A DNA stretch of 34,036 nt from Clostridia bacterium (GTDB lineage: Bacteria; Bacillota; Clostridia; Oscillospirales; Acutalibacteraceae): assembly GCA_024404755.1 (NCBI GenBank), contig JAKSPN010000005.1, forward strand, positions 1-34,036. Reading direction: 5' to 3'. This document shows, piece by piece, positions 33,660-34,036 of this stretch; the first letter of the stretch is position 1, and each line of letters starts with the position of its first letter. The position numbers and the translations under genes were made by a program. The notes beneath the pieces were generated by a model. The model saw nothing but the letters and a program-made list of their open reading frames with translations. It searched no databases and was not told where the DNA came from.

Positions 33660-33959
33660 ATGCTGTGCCGCATTACGAATTTACACGACAAAGAAGTCAT
33701 CAACGTCTGCGACGGAAGCCGCCTCGGTTGCGTAGACGACGTGGAGGTGGACACCTGCTGCGCCCAACTGACGGCGCTGGTGCTGTACGGTCGCCCGAAA
33801 CTGCTCGGATTGCTCGGTCACGAGGACGATATCGTCATCCCGTGGCGGGAAATCGAGATTATCGGCGACGAAACCATCCTCGTTTCCCGTCCCGCCCCGC
33901 CGGAAGAAAAATACAAAAAACACCGCCGCGACTTACTGCGCGGGGTGTTCTCGCGATAA
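33660..33959 (+). CDS. YlmC/YmxH family PRC-barrel protein
   Basis: This 99-residue protein has the PRC-barrel fold of the YlmC/YmxH family, small proteins of spore-forming Firmicutes linked by name to sporulation. MLCRITNLHDKEVINVCDGS then RLGCVDDVEVD is the family opening; ALVLYGRPKLLGLLGHEDDI followed by VIPWREIEIIGDETILV is the core barrel. The biochemical function is unknown. The ATG at 33660 has AAGGAGG 8 nt upstream. It is divergent from the O-antigen-ligase-like gene and monocistronic, with a strong terminator. No clear -35/-10 pair is visible for it in the 100-bp divergent gap. Confidence 0.85.
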   Translation: MLCRITNLHDKEVINVCDGSRLGCVDDVEVDTCCAQLTALVLYGRPKLLGLLGHEDDIVIPWREIEIIGDETILVSRPAPPEEKYKKHRRDLLRGVFSR

Positions 33960-33961
33960 GA

Positions 33962-34000
33962 AAAGAGCGCAGAGAGGTGTCCTCTCTGCGCTCTTTTTAC
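33962..34000. terminator. Strong terminator after the YlmC/YmxH gene
   Basis: A 16-bp perfect stem, AAAGAGCGCAGAGAGG (33962-33977) and its complement (33981-33996), closes a TGT loop and is followed by T's. An A-run on the other side makes it usable by the minus-strand gene ending at about 34009. Confidence 0.92.
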
Positions 34001-34008
34001 GTTGTTGT

Positions 34009-34036
34009 TTAGACCGGGATATCCGTCGTCAACTCG
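34009..34036 (-). CDS. Possible C-terminal end of a minus-strand gene (partial)
   Basis: A TAA stop at 34009-34011 on the minus strand is preceded by in-frame codons reading ELTTDIPV up to the window edge. Its place facing a bidirectional terminator suggests a real gene end, but nine codons cannot identify it. Confidence 0.35.

Noticed and set aside
1..34036. CRISPR array, IS element, prophage or defence system
   Set aside because: No regularly spaced repeats, transposase, integrase or restriction-type genes were seen on either strand.

Overview
The window looks like chromosomal DNA of an anaerobic, GC-rich member of the Clostridia (Oscillospiraceae/Ruminococcaceae-like). The basis is near-consensus sigma-A promoters with TATACT/TATAAT -10 boxes, strong GGAGG ribosome binding sites, short AT-rich intergenic punctuation, and family content: C_GCAxxG_C_C protein, Mrp, single-chain large PurL, PyrK/PyrD type B, DUF6062 and a YlmC/YmxH PRC-barrel protein. 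Nothing resembles a phage, IS element, CRISPR array or defence island. Almost all genes are on the minus strand.

Layout. 1-300: AT-rich remnant of an acyltransferase-3 gene, cut by an in-frame stop. 325-5480: probable five-gene operon in transcription order mrp, C_GCAxxG_C_C protein, MBL/beta-CASP hydrolase, uridine-kinase-like protein, rlmD-type rRNA methyltransferase, from a promoter at 5536-5564. 5619-7310: single GT-C-like membrane protein with its own promoter. 7419-20397: de novo purine operon purE-purC-purF-purM-purN-purO-purH(AICARFT)-purD-purL-fhs. 20626-29116: pyrimidine operon pyrC-carB-pyrK-pyrD-pyrF-pyrE-pyrB. 29391-30904: convergent membrane protein and CDF metal exporter sharing one terminator. 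30994-31254: two tRNA-Ser genes. 31559-33557: O-antigen-ligase-like protein overlapping a DUF6062 gene. 33660-33959: YlmC/YmxH protein on the plus strand. 34009-34036: possible tail of another minus-strand gene.

How it works together. The window encodes UMP synthesis except CarA, and IMP synthesis except PurB and PurK. Both operons have readable RNA control. The purE leader carries a ZTP (pfl) riboswitch whose 3' helix overlaps an intrinsic terminator. The pyrC leader carries a terminator, an exactly complementary antiterminator segment and an upstream hairpin with a PyrR-type loop. The last purine-operon gene, fhs, makes the 10-formyl-THF whose shortage raises ZTP, so sensor and remedy share a transcript.

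The main departures from textbook pathways are a PurF without the N-terminal catalytic cysteine, a split PurH with an archaeal-type PurO supplying IMP cyclohydrolase, a PyrB carrying a PyrI-like four-cysteine tail, and carB without carA. I did not find a wholly new system. The best candidates for new biology are the altered nitrogen-donor chemistry (PurF, carB) and the PyrB zinc tail.
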